64,000 nucleotides of DNA from Nocardioides oleivorans (GTDB taxonomy: Bacteria > Actinomycetota > Actinomycetes > Propionibacteriales > Nocardioidaceae), in the NCBI RefSeq assembly GCF_004137255.1, contig NZ_SDWT01000001.1:1922001-1986000 (forward strand), in the 5' to 3' direction. The position numbers and the translations under genes are program-made. Positions 16,885-25,225 of this stretch are shown piece after piece. The stretch's first letter is position 1; each line of letters starts with the position of its first letter. Below the pieces are notes generated by a model, which made no database searches, was not told the DNA's origin, and saw only the letters and a list, made by a program, of their open reading frames with translations.

Positions 16885-17857
16885 GGGACGGCGCCGCGGG
16901 GAGCTCGACGGGGTTCAGGGAGCTGTAGATGATCTCCAGGGAGCTGAGGACCAGGTTGAGGACGTCGAGGAACTCCGAGATCTTGTCCCAGGCCTTCTTG
17001 ACGATCTGGTAGGCGTCCCAGGCCTTCTTCACGAACTTCGCCTGGCCGTAGACCGGGATCCACTGGCTCGACCACGCGGCCGCGATGAGGTCGATCGCGT
17101 ACTTGATGAGGTCGACCGCCAGCTGGGCCATGTCGACGGCGTCCGCGGCGATGTCAGCCAGGTGCGCGCCCACCTGGTGGAAGTCGGTGCCCTGCTGGTC
17201 GAGCGACTCCTTCCACTCGTCCATCCGCTGGATCGTGGACTCGGCCGCGTCGCCGGTCCAGGTCCTGGCCACGATGACGTTGGCGTTGCGCAGGCACCAG
17301 GAGTAGCTGCCCGTCGCCGAGCCGACCATGTACCAGGCGTTGGACTGCCGGGACACCTCCACGACGTCGCCTGCGAGGTAGTCGGTCACCTCGCGCCGGA
17401 CGTCGTAGCCACAGATCTTCTCCAGGGCCCAGGCCAGCTGGTCGAAGGGGAACCCGAAGTCGATCTCGGGCAGGTCCGACTCGTCGGGGGTGGGGCTGCC
17501 GAACTCGGTCAGCGGGTTGCCGTAGTAGCTCGCCGACGTGCCGTCGTCGGTGATCGTCGCCTGGCCGCCGTGTCGCTCGGCCTCCTGCGCGTCGGTGGTC
17601 AGGAAGTCCTGCAGGGTCTGGTCGATCGCCGTGGCGTTGGCCTTCATGAGGGCGACCTGGTCGGAGAGGAGCGTCTTCATCCGGGGCAGCAGCGCGGAGT
17701 AGTCGGAGGCCAACGGGTCGAGCAGCAGGCCGAAGTCCGTCGCGTTGCAGTGCGTGTCCGCGTAGCCCGAGGCGCGGCCGAGGTAGGTGGCCATGTCGTC
17801 CACCACGTCGGCGTAGCCGCGGAGATCGCTGATCTCCACCGTGACCTGTGTGCCCAT
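16877..17857 (-). CDS. WXG-type large protein, module A
   Basis: A 326-aa protein without a signal peptide. Residues 1-90 are predicted helical (DFGLLLDPLASDYSALLP at 41-58), like EspC/WXG100 helical hairpins. A conserved linker DFGFPFDQ lies at 133-140, followed by a second helical region with a W-x-G motif at Trp200-Gly202 (RTWTGDAAEST). From ~235 on come amphipathic or hydrophobic helices to the C-terminus. The same layout recurs in the 362-aa protein at 43461-44549. WXG proteins are usual substrates of type VII secretion. ATG 17857 has an AGGGGG site six bases upstream; in-frame ATGs at 17890 and 17911 are alternatives. Confidence 0.7.
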   Translation of the reverse strand: MGTQVTVEISDLRGYADVVDDMATYLGRASGYADTHCNATDFGLLLDPLASDYSALLPRMKTLLSDQVALMKANATAIDQTLQDFLTTDAQEAERHGGQATITDDGTSASYYGNPLTEFGSPTPDESDLPEIDFGFPFDQLAWALEKICGYDVRREVTDYLAGDVVEVSRQSNAWYMVGSATGSYSWCLRNANVIVARTWTGDAAESTIQRMDEWKESLDQQGTDFHQVGAHLADIAADAVDMAQLAVDLIKYAIDLIAAAWSSQWIPVYGQAKFVKKAWDAYQIVKKAWDKISEFLDVLNLVLSSLEIIYSSLNPVELPAAPSHA

Positions 17858-17938
17858 TGCCGCCCCCTGTGCGCTGTTGTCAGGAGGCATCCCCTGAACC
17901 GGCGCCCTCAAACGTCCGGGCGGCGGACTGGCACCTTC

Positions 17939-18265
17939 TCACCCCAGGCGGACGACCGTGACCAGAAGCGCGAGACTGACCAGCCCGGTGACCACGATGA
18001 GCCCCCACTGGCGGCTCCGTCGCCACGAGCCCAGCTGGGAGGCGAGGAGGGCGAAGGCCGTCGCGACACCGACGACGACCATGGCGATGCGCGGACCTGC
18101 GGGTGCGTCGGGGCTGAGCGCGGCGATCGTGGCGCCGAGCAGCGCGACGAGGGCGGCCAGCCTGAGGGCGTAGGAGCGCGCGACGGACTCCAGCATCCAG
18201 CCGGCGAGCCCGGCCTTCGTGGTGTCGTCGGGAATCTCGAGCGGGTTGAGCGGTTCCTCGGCCAT
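17939..18265 (-). CDS. Small membrane protein, unknown function
   Basis: A 108-aa protein. After a polar N-terminus (MAEEPLNPLEIPDDTTKAG) there are about three hydrophobic segments, near residues 35-50, 55-75 and 88-106. It starts 13 bases after the lysS stop with a good GGAGG site six bases before ATG 18265, so it belongs to the lysS transcript. The WXG-type gene begins 81 bases further on. Whether it serves lysS or the WXG module is unknown. Confidence 0.65.
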   Translation of the reverse strand: MAEEPLNPLEIPDDTTKAGLAGWMLESVARSYALRLAALVALLGATIAALSPDAPAGPRIAMVVVGVATAFALLASQLGSWRRSRQWGLIVVTGLVSLALLVTVVRLG

Positions 18266-18278
18266 GCGTCCTCCGTCG

Positions 18279-19994
18279 TCAGCCACCGAGCAGCGAGCGT
18301 ACGGTCTCGGGCCCGAGCGCGAGCACCAGCGTCGGCAGGCGGGGGCCGCGGTCGGCGGAGACGAGGAGGTTGTAGAGCAGCCGGAAGAAGTCCTTCTGGT
18401 CGGCCTTCACCTCGTCGGTCGGGGCGTCGTCGAAGCCGAGGCCGCGTGCGACCTTGGGCACGCCGTAGACGACCGAGGTGACCTCGTCCAGGTCGGGGTC
18501 CTCGGTCGGCAGGCGGTCGAGGAAGATCCGCAGCCAGAGCTCCTCGTCCTCGGAGAGCGCAGCCAGCCGCTCGATGTCGGGCGTATCGCGGACCGTCGTG
18601 CGCTCGTCGGCCGGCACGTGCTCGGCCGTCCACTGCATCGCGAGCGAGAGCCGGGGCTCGAGGTCGGCGACCGAGTCGTGGTGGAAGCCCGAGGACTCGA
18701 TGATGCGCGAGATGAGGTCGGCCGACCCGGCGGTCACGTCGGCGACCGACGAGAGCGTCCGGAACGGCACGGGGACGGCGGGCGTCGGCAGCCGGCCGGC
18801 CGCGGTGGCGGAGGCCCGCTCCCAGGCGAGGGTGGCGACGTCGGACTTCTCGGCGGCCTTGCGACCGAGCGCGTCCCACTCGTCGTAGAGGCGGACGACG
18901 GCGGGGCCGAAGTCGATGTCGAAGGCCTGCGTCGGCGCGCGGCGGACATAGAGCCAGCGCAGCATCGGCGCCTCGAGCACGCGCAGCGCGTCGGTCGCGG
19001 TCGGCACGCCGCCGGCCGACGACGACATCTTCTGCACGCCGGCGAAGCCGACGAAGGCGTAGATGACGCGGGCCGGCGCCTTCCAGTCGAAGATCGTCCG
19101 CACGATCTCGGTGCCGACGGTGTAGGACGAGCCCGGCGTCATGTGGTCGCGCCCGGCCGGCTCGAAGTTCACCGACTCGTAGGCCCAGCGCATCGGCCAG
19201 TCGACCTTCCACACGAGCTTGCCGTCGGTGTCGGTCGACAGGTCGGTGGTGCCCTCGTAGCCGCAGGAGGCGCAGGTGTAGGACAGCGTCGTGGTGGCGT
19301 CGTCGTACGCCGTCGTGGTGACCGTGTCGCGCCCGCACCGGCGGCAGAAGGGCCGGTAGGGGAACCGCGCGATCGCATCGTCGGACGGACCGGCCGGCTC
19401 GTCGTCCTCGTTGGCCACGGAGTCGGCGAGGTCGGCGGCCTCCTGGTCCGAGGCGTCCTCGGCGGGCGCGACCTTCTTGGTGCGGTGCTGGGCGAGCACG
19501 GCCTCGATGTCGTCGCGGCGCGAGACGGCGAGCAGCACCTGGTCGCGGTAGGTGCCGGCCTGGTACATCTGCGTCTGCGACACCTCCTCCATCTCGACAC
19601 CCAGCGCCCGGAGCGACTCCTGCAGCGGGGCCTTGAAGTGCTCGGCCCAGCTGGCGTGGCACTCCCACGGGTCGGGCACGGCGGTCAGCGGACGGCCGAT
19701 GTGCTCCGACCACGACGCGGGCACCCCGACCGGCACCTTGCGGAAGCGGTCGAAGTCGTCCCACGAGTGCAGGTGGCGCACGGGGACGCCGCGGCGTCGC
19801 AGCTCCTCGGCCACGAAGTGCGGCGTGATGAACTCGCGGAGGTTGCCGAGGTGGATCGGGCCGCTGGGCGAGGCACCCGACGCGACCGTGACCAGGTTGC
19901 CCTCGCCCGCGTGGCGCACGGCATCGTCCGCCGCGCGCGTCACCCAGTCGACCGGGGTCCGGTCTGCGTCGCCCTGCTGCCCACCTCTAGCCAT
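18279..19994 (-). CDS. lysS: Lysyl-tRNA synthetase, class I
   Basis: A 571-aa class I (archaeal-type, LysK-like) enzyme charging tRNA-Lys, unrelated to the common class II LysRS. Motifs: HIGH-type PIHLGN at residues 46-51, KMSKS-type QKMSSS at 321-326, and a zinc-ribbon insert with Cys217/Cys220 and Cys241/Cys244. Residues ~173-210 form an acidic insert before the zinc knuckle. A TAGCCT box (20002-20007) ends seven bases before the ATG. No second lysS is in the window, so whether the organism also has a class II enzyme is open. Confidence 0.95.
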   Translation of the reverse strand: MARGGQQGDADRTPVDWVTRAADDAVRHAGEGNLVTVASGASPSGPIHLGNLREFITPHFVAEELRRRGVPVRHLHSWDDFDRFRKVPVGVPASWSEHIGRPLTAVPDPWECHASWAEHFKAPLQESLRALGVEMEEVSQTQMYQAGTYRDQVLLAVSRRDDIEAVLAQHRTKKVAPAEDASDQEAADLADSVANEDDEPAGPSDDAIARFPYRPFCRRCGRDTVTTTAYDDATTTLSYTCASCGYEGTTDLSTDTDGKLVWKVDWPMRWAYESVNFEPAGRDHMTPGSSYTVGTEIVRTIFDWKAPARVIYAFVGFAGVQKMSSSAGGVPTATDALRVLEAPMLRWLYVRRAPTQAFDIDFGPAVVRLYDEWDALGRKAAEKSDVATLAWERASATAAGRLPTPAVPVPFRTLSSVADVTAGSADLISRIIESSGFHHDSVADLEPRLSLAMQWTAEHVPADERTTVRDTPDIERLAALSEDEELWLRIFLDRLPTEDPDLDEVTSVVYGVPKVARGLGFDDAPTDEVKADQKDFFRLLYNLLVSADRGPRLPTLVLALGPETVRSLLGG

Positions 19995-20001
19995 GCGAGC
20001 A

Positions 20002-20007
20002 AGGCTA
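20002..20007 (-). promoter_or_regulatory. -10 box TAGCCT, leaderless lysS
   Basis: TAGCCT on the minus strand ends seven bases before ATG 19994; no Shine-Dalgarno. Confidence 0.65.
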
Positions 20008-20078
20008 TCGGTGGGGGAGAGCGGCGCCGGAGCCGTCCCCCGCGGCGGCTCCGACGCCCCACCCTGGTGTCCGGTCCC

Positions 20079-20089
20079 GTGTCCGACAC
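20079..20089. promoter_or_regulatory. Short palindrome GTGTCCGACAC
   Basis: GTGTC and GACAC flank a single C, a perfect 11-bp dyad between divergent lysS and the TrmB/LuxR-like regulator. A possible operator half of a larger control region with the hairpin at 20094-20129. Confidence 0.35.
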
Positions 20090-20093
20090 TGGT

Positions 20094-20129
20094 GGTCCGG
20101 CGCAGTCACCCCCGCGTCTGCGCCGGACC
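20094..20129. promoter_or_regulatory. 12-bp inverted repeat upstream of the regulator gene
   Basis: GGTCCGGCGCAG (20094-20105) and CTGCGCCGGACC (20118-20129) are perfect inverted repeats with a 12-base spacer. They lie 69 bases upstream of the regulator's -10 box and 87 bases upstream of lysS. Neither gene ends here, so an operator is more likely than a terminator. Confidence 0.5.
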
Positions 20130-20197
20130 TCCGAGTGGTCGGCAGCATCATGCCAGTGCTGTCGATCCGTTGCGTGGTTCGAAGTGGCCGATGGCAC

Positions 20198-20203
20198 TAA
20201 GAT
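20198..20203 (+). promoter_or_regulatory. -10 box TAAGAT, leaderless regulator
   Basis: TAAGAT ends six bases before GTG 20210. Confidence 0.6.
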
Positions 20204-20209
20204 GCCACC

Positions 20210-21172
20210 GTGAGCGAGTGGGTGGACGATTCCGGCCACGCCCGGGTCGAGCGCCTCTACCTCCAGGTCCTGCCGGGATCGGGCCAGACGGTCGAGCAGG
20301 TGGCGGCGAGCCTGCTGATGAAGCCCGAGCGGTTCCTCCAGCAGGTGCGCCCCCTCATCCGCCTCGGCATCGTCGAGGTCGAGGACGGCGTGCTGCACGT
20401 CGCCGACCCGATCAGCGCGACCCGGACCGTCCTGACGGCGCAGTCCGAGGCGCTCGAGCGCACCAGCCGGGAGATCGCCCGGATGGCGGAGATCATCCCG
20501 CTGCTGACCGACGCCCGCGAGACCCGCCTCGAGAGCGCCGAGGCGATCGACGGCGACATCTCCGCGGAGGGCGACGTCCCGGCACTGATCACCGGCTGGA
20601 TCCGCGAGAGGCGCGGCGACCTCAGCTTCCTGCGCCCCGACCAGTGGCGCTTCCCGAGCGAGTCGGAGATGGCGGTCGCGGTGAGCAACGCCGTGCGCGA
20701 GGGCGCCCGGGTGCGCGCGATCTACCCCGCCCGCGCGATGACCGAGGCGCCCGAGATGCTGCGCGGACGGGCCGAGATCGGGGAGGAGATCCGGCTGGTG
20801 CCGAGCGTCTTCACCCGGCTGGTCATCGTCGGCCCGCGTCGCGCGATCCTGCCGGAGCCGCTCGGCGTCGGCTCCGACCGGCGCACCGTCATCCGCCAGA
20901 CGTCCATCGTCGGGATGCTCCAGGCCTACTTCGACGAGCTGTGGGAGACCGCGAGCCGGGTCGACGCGCGGGCCGGGCGGCTCGCCGAGCAGGACCACCG
21001 CCGGATGCTGCTGGCCGAGCTCGCCGACGGCGTCAAGGACGAGCAGATCGCCCGCAACCTCGACGTCAGCCTCCGCACGGTGCGGCGCCGCGTCGCCGCA
21101 CTGATGGCCGAGCTCGGCGTCGACACCCGCTTCCAGGCCGGCGTCGAGGCGGTCCGCCGCGGCTGGCTCTAG
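20210..21172 (+). CDS. Transcriptional regulator with TrmB-like N-terminus and LuxR-type HTH
   Basis: A 320-aa regulator. Residues ~8-65 resemble a winged helix (ERLYLQVLPGSGQTVEQVAASL...IRLGIVEVEDGVLHVADP) of TrmB type. A coiled or linker region (~70-105) precedes a middle sensor-like domain. The C-terminal ~60 residues are a LuxR/NarL HTH (LLAELADGVKDEQIARNLDVSLRTVRRRVAALMAEL). Such double-HTH proteins are frequent in actinobacteria and poorly characterised. Dyads at 20079-20089 and 20094-20129 could be its own operators. It ends tail-to-tail with the lipid kinase, sharing CTAG. Confidence 0.82.
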   Translation: MSEWVDDSGHARVERLYLQVLPGSGQTVEQVAASLLMKPERFLQQVRPLIRLGIVEVEDGVLHVADPISATRTVLTAQSEALERTSREIARMAEIIPLLTDARETRLESAEAIDGDISAEGDVPALITGWIRERRGDLSFLRPDQWRFPSESEMAVAVSNAVREGARVRAIYPARAMTEAPEMLRGRAEIGEEIRLVPSVFTRLVIVGPRRAILPEPLGVGSDRRTVIRQTSIVGMLQAYFDELWETASRVDARAGRLAEQDHRRMLLAELADGVKDEQIARNLDVSLRTVRRRVAALMAELGVDTRFQAGVEAVRRGWL

Positions 21173-22080
21173 GGCAGGATCAGGGAGTACGCCGCGCGCT
21201 CGAGGCGCCAGCTGCGGCTGCGGTCCGGGCCGGAGATCTCGCCGTCGGCCGACAGCCAGAACTCGTCGCCGCTGACCTTCACGCTCTGCCCTCGCAGGGA
21301 CACGACGTCGTCGCGCTGGTCGTGCTCGCCCTTGCGCAGGCGCAGCACGTAGCCGAGCTTGGCGGTCGGCTTCACGGCGCGACTGATCATCACGTCGAGG
21401 AGGCCGTCCTCGGTGTCGGCGTCGGGATTGAGCTCGGTGCCGCCGCCGACGTTGCCGCCGTTGCCGATCGCGACCATCAGCACCTGCTGGTCGACGTCGT
21501 TGACGACCTTCCCGTCGATCTCGACGCGCAGCCGCCAGCTCGGCGGGTGGAAGGCCGACAGGGCGGCACCGATCGGGTAGCCGAGCTTGCCGAGGTTGAC
21601 CTTGCCGACGCCGATGGAGCCGAGGCGCGACTTCCAGGTCGCCCCCTTGCGGCTGGCCTGGGCGCCGACGCCGACGTGGACGTTGTTGACCACGATGCTG
21701 CCGGTCTCGTCGACGATGAGGTCGACGGGGCGCGCCTCGCCGTCGAGCACGAGCCGGGCGGCGTCCGCGATCTCGAGCGGGATGTCGTTGCCGCGGGCGA
21801 AGTCGTTGCCGGTGCCCATCGGGAGCAGCCCGAGCGTGGTGTCGGCGAGCTCGTGGCGCTTGTGCAGCGCCGTGATCACCGCGTGCATGCTGCCGTCGCC
21901 GCCCGCGACCACGACCGTGCGGCCGCCGGCGCGGTGCAGGACACCGTCGAGCTCACCCGGGTTCGACGTCCTGGCGACCTCGACCGAGGCCCTCTCGCGG
22001 AGGACGGCGAGCGCGATGTGGAGGTTCTCCTCGTCGGATGTCCCGGCGCCGGAGTTGGTGATGACGAGGAGCGACTGCAC
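21169..22080 (-). CDS. Diacylglycerol/sphingosine kinase-like lipid kinase
   Basis: A 303-aa protein of the DagK/YegS family that phosphorylates diacylglycerol or related lipids. Motifs are VVVAGGDGSMHAVITALH (GGDGT-like nucleotide-binding loop, here GGDGS), LGLLPMGTGNDFARG, and the C-terminal beta domain VAIGNGGNVGGGTELNPDADTEDGLLDV. GTG 22080 follows a TACTGT box (22088-22093) by seven bases. Its TAG stop overlaps that of the regulator gene on the other strand by sharing CTAG (21169-21172). Confidence 0.93.
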   Translation of the reverse strand: MQSLLVITNSGAGTSDEENLHIALAVLRERASVEVARTSNPGELDGVLHRAGGRTVVVAGGDGSMHAVITALHKRHELADTTLGLLPMGTGNDFARGNDIPLEIADAARLVLDGEARPVDLIVDETGSIVVNNVHVGVGAQASRKGATWKSRLGSIGVGKVNLGKLGYPIGAALSAFHPPSWRLRVEIDGKVVNDVDQQVLMVAIGNGGNVGGGTELNPDADTEDGLLDVMISRAVKPTAKLGYVLRLRKGEHDQRDDVVSLRGQSVKVSGDEFWLSADGEISGPDRSRSWRLERAAYSLILP

Positions 22081-22087
22081 GTCCGGG

Positions 22088-22093
22088 ACAGTA
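22088..22093 (-). promoter_or_regulatory. -10 box TACTGT, leaderless lipid kinase
   Basis: TACTGT on the minus strand ends seven bases before GTG 22080. Confidence 0.6.
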
Positions 22094-22169
22094 GCCCACC
22101 CCTCCGACGGCACGGTCCACCCGCACGGGGCGCCGTGGGCGGACCGCCGGCCCTCCGCCCGAGGTGCGA

Positions 22170-22175
22170 TAGCGT
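22170..22175 (+). promoter_or_regulatory. -10 box TAGCGT of purA
   Basis: TAGCGT lies 97 bases before the purA ATG and 12 bases before the leader hairpin, so purA has one of the longest 5' leaders in the window. Confidence 0.5.
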
Positions 22176-22186
22176 GACGTCGCAAG

Positions 22187-22211
22187 AGCCCCGGTGCCTC
22201 GTGCCGGGGCT
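22187..22211 (+). promoter_or_regulatory. Hairpin in the purA leader
   Basis: AGCCCCGG (22187-22194) pairs perfectly with CCGGGGCT (22204-22211) across a nine-base loop. It sits at the predicted 5' end of the purA mRNA, about 60 bases before the ribosome-binding site GAGGAGGG. It could stabilise or attenuate the transcript; no known riboswitch consensus was recognised. Confidence 0.5.
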
Positions 22212-22271
22212 GTGTGCATGTCAACCGAGACAACATCCGAATGACCTGCCGAAAGACAGAGGAGGGCTGAG

Positions 22272-23555
<1,284 letters not shown>

Positions 23556-23640
23556 GACCAGCAGGGCGCGCGGGCCGGATCCGGGCAGGTGAGGGCGCAA
23601 TTGCGGGTTAACCCTCTCCCCGGCGAGGCGGTGAGGTTCC

Positions 23641-23646
23641 TAGCGT
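23641..23646 (+). promoter_or_regulatory. -10 box TAGCGT of the secreted propeller protein
   Basis: TAGCGT lies 31 bases before GTG 23677, which has an AGGAG ribosome-binding site at about 23667-23671. Confidence 0.45.
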
Positions 23647-23676
23647 GAGCGGGTCCCCTCTCACCAGGAGCTCCCA

Positions 23677-25209
23677 GTGCGCGCACTCCCTCCCCGCCGC
23701 CCCTGCGCGGTCGTCCTCACCTCCGTCGTCGCCCTCGCGCTGGTCGCCGGCACCGGTCCGTCAGCCGGTGCCGCACCGGCCGCGAGCCACGCGTCCAGCG
23801 CCGGCAGGGCCGCCCCCGCCGACGCGACCACGGTGGTGGCGGTCGCCGGCGCGGGTCAGTCGTTCGGCGGGCCCGCGACGCTCACCACTGCCGCCGGGAC
23901 GTCCTTGCTCAGCTACTACCGGCAGGGGCCCGGGGTCGCGCGGGCGCTCGAGCTGCAGCGCCAGGTCGGCACCGGCACCTGGGCGCCCGTCGCGCTGTCC
24001 CAGGGCGGGCTCGACACGTTCGGCGTGCCGGCGCTGGTCGAGGACGCCGCCACCGGACGGGTCCTGCTCACCGCCTCGGCCCAGGCGTCGGCCGACGTCG
24101 CGGGCACGCTCGGCACCTACCTCTGGTGGTCGGCCGACCAGGGCGTGACCTGGTCGGCGCCGGTCAGGGTGTGGAACTCGTTCGGGGTCGGTGACGCGGC
24201 GCCCGACGGCGCCGGCGGTTTCTGGACGACCGTGGGCGAGACCGACGCGCTGATCGCGCACGTGCCGGCCGACTACTCGATGCAGGCGACCCCGTCCGGC
24301 GCGACCCGGCTGACCGACAAGCTCGGCAGCCGGGGAGCAACGGGGCTCGTCACGGCCGGCCCGGCGCGGACGCCGGTCCTCGGCTTCTTCACCACCGCCG
24401 GCATCTACGCCCACCGCGGGGCGACGTACGACCCCGCGCTGGACACCCAGGTCTTCGGGGCCGGCAGCCTCGGCACCCTGCTCGGGGTCGCGGGCGACAC
24501 CACCGGTGCGGCCCTCGCGACCTCGCACACGCCGTCGTACGCCGCCTCCGGCACGACCGCGCTGTGGGTGCGCGGGTTCGACCCGACCACCGGCGCGGTC
24601 GGCGCCGAGCACCGGCTGAGCACCGGGCAGGCGCTGTTCTTCCAGCTGCGCTCGCTCCCCTCCGCCGGAGGCCTGGCGGCGATCTGGCGCGACAACGGCG
24701 ACAGCGACCTCTACGTCGCCCGGGCGAGCGGCGGGGCCGACGGCACGTGGTCGACGAGCAGGGTGATCGACGACGAGGCGGACGCCGTCAGCTACTACTC
24801 GCACCTCGACGTCTCGGCCGGGTGGGCCGTCGGGCTCGGCAACCGCGACAGCGACTCCACCGCCGTCGTCTGGGCCGCGGAGGCCAGCCCGCAGACGATC
24901 GATCCGACGCTCGCGTCGAAGGGCCGCGCGGCGTACTCCTCGAAGAAGGGCACGCTCACGATCCGCTCGACGGTCAACACCCCGGGCCGGCTCAAGGCCG
25001 TCGCCACGATCACGGCGCCCGGCCGCAGGCCGACCAGGGTCACGAAGTCGGTGCGGGCGAAGGGTTTCGGGACCTACACGACGAGGGTGCGGCTGCCGAA
25101 GGCCGCGCGCGCCCTGCTGCGGTCGGTGCCGAAGGCGCGCATCAGGCTGACCGTCACCTTCGCCAGCTCGGCGGGCACCGTGAAGGTCCGGCCGAACGTG
25201 AGGGCCTAG
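23677..25209 (+). CDS. Secreted protein with sialidase-like propeller region
   Basis: A 510-aa exported protein. A signal peptide covers residues 1-~35 (RRPCAVVLTSVVALALVAG, ending near SAGAAPA). The central ~350 residues are repetitive beta-strand segments with WSADQGVTWSAPVRVWNS, a BNR/Asp-box-like S-x-D-x-G-x-T-W motif that is typical of sialidase-fold beta-propellers. The last ~110 residues look like an Ig-like beta domain rich in Lys/Arg. Catalytic sialidase residues were not recognised, so it is probably a binding or structural propeller. Confidence 0.6.
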   Translation: MRALPPRRPCAVVLTSVVALALVAGTGPSAGAAPAASHASSAGRAAPADATTVVAVAGAGQSFGGPATLTTAAGTSLLSYYRQGPGVARALELQRQVGTGTWAPVALSQGGLDTFGVPALVEDAATGRVLLTASAQASADVAGTLGTYLWWSADQGVTWSAPVRVWNSFGVGDAAPDGAGGFWTTVGETDALIAHVPADYSMQATPSGATRLTDKLGSRGATGLVTAGPARTPVLGFFTTAGIYAHRGATYDPALDTQVFGAGSLGTLLGVAGDTTGAALATSHTPSYAASGTTALWVRGFDPTTGAVGAEHRLSTGQALFFQLRSLPSAGGLAAIWRDNGDSDLYVARASGGADGTWSTSRVIDDEADAVSYYSHLDVSAGWAVGLGNRDSDSTAVVWAAEASPQTIDPTLASKGRAAYSSKKGTLTIRSTVNTPGRLKAVATITAPGRRPTRVTKSVRAKGFGTYTTRVRLPKAARALLRSVPKARIRLTVTFASSAGTVKVRPNVRA

Positions 25210-25225
25210 CGGACGGCGGGGGCCC

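Noticed and set aside
20170..20185. TGGTTCGAAG as a tRNA T-arm
   Set aside because: No acceptor stem or anticodon arm can be drawn around it.
23585..23640. AT-richer stretch after purA as a replication or attachment site
   Set aside because: It is short, lacks repeats or DnaA-box clusters, and is explained as the promoter region of the secreted protein.
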